A stretch of 64,000 nt of DNA from Ooceraea biroi. Lineage: Eukaryota; Arthropoda; Insecta; Hymenoptera; Formicidae. The notes beneath the pieces were generated by a model. The model did no database searches, was not told where the DNA came from, and saw only the letters and a list, made by a program, of their open reading frames with translations. The position numbers and the translations under genes were made by a program. How positions within the stretch are numbered: the stretch's first letter is position 1; each line of letters opens with the position of its first letter. The DNA lies in assembly GCF_003672135.1 (NCBI RefSeq), contig NC_039508.1, positions 18,053,945 to 18,117,944 on the forward strand, in the 5' to 3' direction. Of the stretch, positions 62,763 to 64,000 are shown piece after piece.

Positions 62763-63298
62763 CTATCCCTTATTTGGTTTCTTGGATTTTCCCTGAATAA
62801 GAAAAGAGATACTTAATATTTAACGTTGTGCACACATCTGCCAGTGTGACATTATGATTCTATTCTTACTTAATATTTAAAAAATATTAATATTAATGTC
62901 TAATTTACTTTCTACTTTGCGAATATACCTTTACTGCCTGAAATTGTGCAGGTGCATTTGGATTAACTGCCAGCGCTGGCTTACACAGATCATCCGTTTG
63001 TGCCTGAGAACGTTGCGCTGATCGCCACTTGCTTCGTTTCTCCAGGAATTGCTTATCAAATTCCGTGCTCTGCTTAGTGTCACCAAGATACAGGCGAACG
63101 TAATTTTTAACCTCATACGCCGATTCAACGTCCCGCATAAATCCAAGAAATGTAGGAACTGCGAATGCATATGTACGTGTACAAAAATTCAAAAATATAT
63201 AAGAGAATTGTAGTTGTAGCACAAGACTTACTATCCACAGACGCCTGTATGCTACTCAACGCTTTATTGCACCATTGTGTAAACTCGTCGGTCCTTGA
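62763..63298 (-). CDS. Gyf: GIGYF / Gyf protein, last three coding exons; gene runs off the right edge
   Basis: C terminus of a GRB10-interacting GYF-domain protein, a partner of 4EHP in mRNA repression. Exons 63232-63298, 62929-63158 and 62763-62792, with continuous phase; 109 codons including the stop. The first reads TDEFTQWCNKALSSIQASVD, the second begins IPTFLGFMRDVESAYEVKNY and continues VRLYLGDTKQSTEFDKQFLE and KRSKWRSAQRSQAQTDDL, and the last is GKSKKPNKG then stop. This helical segment and the following Lys-rich tail are conserved at the extreme C terminus of metazoan GIGYF1/2. The 4E-binding motif and GYF domain would lie beyond position 64000. Upstream of 63299 only intron and repeat sequence are visible. 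Confidence 0.88.
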
Positions 63299-63304
63299 CT
63301 GTCA

Positions 63305-63525
63305 TCGAAGTTATAAACATAGGCTAGGGTCAAAAAATCCCTAGATTTTTGGCTTCACGTCTGGTTGATGACATGAAACTTTATTTTGAGATGCAATTAT
63401 TATTTCCCAAACTCTAAAAGTGGTTTCCTAAACTTTGCCAAACGATTCCCAAACGATTGCAATTAAAAAAAAAGATTTATCATATTTGTCTGCTAACTAT
63501 ACGGTGGTCGTTTGATACGCGTATC
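63305..63525. mobile_element. Repeat copy adjoining the GIGYF splice acceptor
   Basis: Reverse-oriented relative of the units at 59175-60215: shares CTAGGGATTTTTTGACC, TCATCAACCAGACGTGA, TTTGGGAAATAAT, CGTTTGGGAATCG and GTATAGTTAGCAGACAAATA. Similarity continues (TTTATAA, CTTCGAT) to within about five bases of the acceptor at 63299. No coding potential. The remainder of the intron to 64000 shows nothing recognisable. Confidence 0.7.
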
Positions 63526-64000
63526 AAATAGTACATTTGAGTACAATCAGCCAATGACTAAATGAATAGTATCTTAGATATTTAAGCAACAGCGAACCAT
63601 TAATAGCTTTTGAAATCTGAGTTATAATTAGTGTTTATGAAAGAGAAAAATGTACAATATTAATACTATTTCTATCAATTTTATCTTCAGCGTTATATAA
63701 AAATATTTAATAAATAATTTTTAACAAAATAACTATGACGTACATTATCAACTCTAATGTAAACATTAAGATATTTCATGAATTTTTCAGATTTTCTTGA
63801 AAACTTTAAGGCAAGAAAAATAGTATTAGTGAACAAACCTATATACTACTTATATTTTTCACTGGAAATATTCCGAAAAAATGTGTTTATTCGAATATTT
63901 CCGAATATGTGTTTATCCGAATATTTGAAATTAAACATTTCATTATATTCATCATGTCACAGTATTCCATCATGATAATTATTCTGTAATTAATATAATG

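Overview
The window is nuclear DNA of an insect, most likely a hymenopteran and probably an ant. Evidence: introns with GT-AG boundaries, CpG-rich gene starts set in AT-rich, microsatellite- and MITE-rich flanks, and arthropod-type orthologues (plexin A, vig/SERBP1, Sirt4, 4E-T, GIGYF). The species cannot be read from the sequence. No bacterial gene, CRISPR array, tRNA or rRNA was seen. Gene models below were built by hand from splice sites, and each was checked for reading-phase continuity across every junction.

Layout. 323-3026 (-): first four coding exons of a plexin, running off the left edge. 8382-12116 (-): vig/SERBP1-type RGG RNA-binding protein, six exons. 13383-20192 (+): ZNF367-type zinc-finger protein, two exons around a 5 kb intron packed with nested transposons. 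20193-30598: gene-free block of inverted-repeat elements, including hAT, THAP/P-type and TTAA-targeting remnants. 30648-35641 (-): 1322-residue homologue of the helical N-terminal part of separase (Drosophila Three rows), with no protease domain. 36715-38328 (+): eIF3 subunit h. 38602-39936 (-): mitochondrial sirtuin Sirt4, convergent with eIF3h. 39937-46344: gene-poor DNA with MITEs and microsatellites. 46345-57697 (-): eIF4E transporter (4E-T), about 16 coding exons, with an alternative 3' end and a low-complexity first exon. 62763-63298 (-): last three coding exons of a GIGYF/Gyf protein, which continues off the right edge.

Functional theme. Four of the seven genes act in translation or mRNA fate: SERBP1/vig on ribosomes, eIF3h in initiation, and 4E-T and GIGYF, which both partner eIF4E-family proteins in mRNA repression and decay. 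4E-T and GIGYF are neighbours on the same strand. Two head-to-head pairs (vig/ZNF367 and three rows/eIF3h) share start regions of 1.1-1.3 kb, and eIF3h and Sirt4 are tail to tail with probably overlapping 3' ends.

The most noteworthy observations are: the free-standing separase regulatory half; the 4E-T alternative terminal exon and in-phase Pro/Thr/Ala-rich first exon; a nested transposon insertion whose empty site is present elsewhere in the same window; an hAT element inserted exactly at the junction of two TTAA-type hairpin elements; and a repeat that seems to supply sequence right up to a GIGYF splice acceptor.
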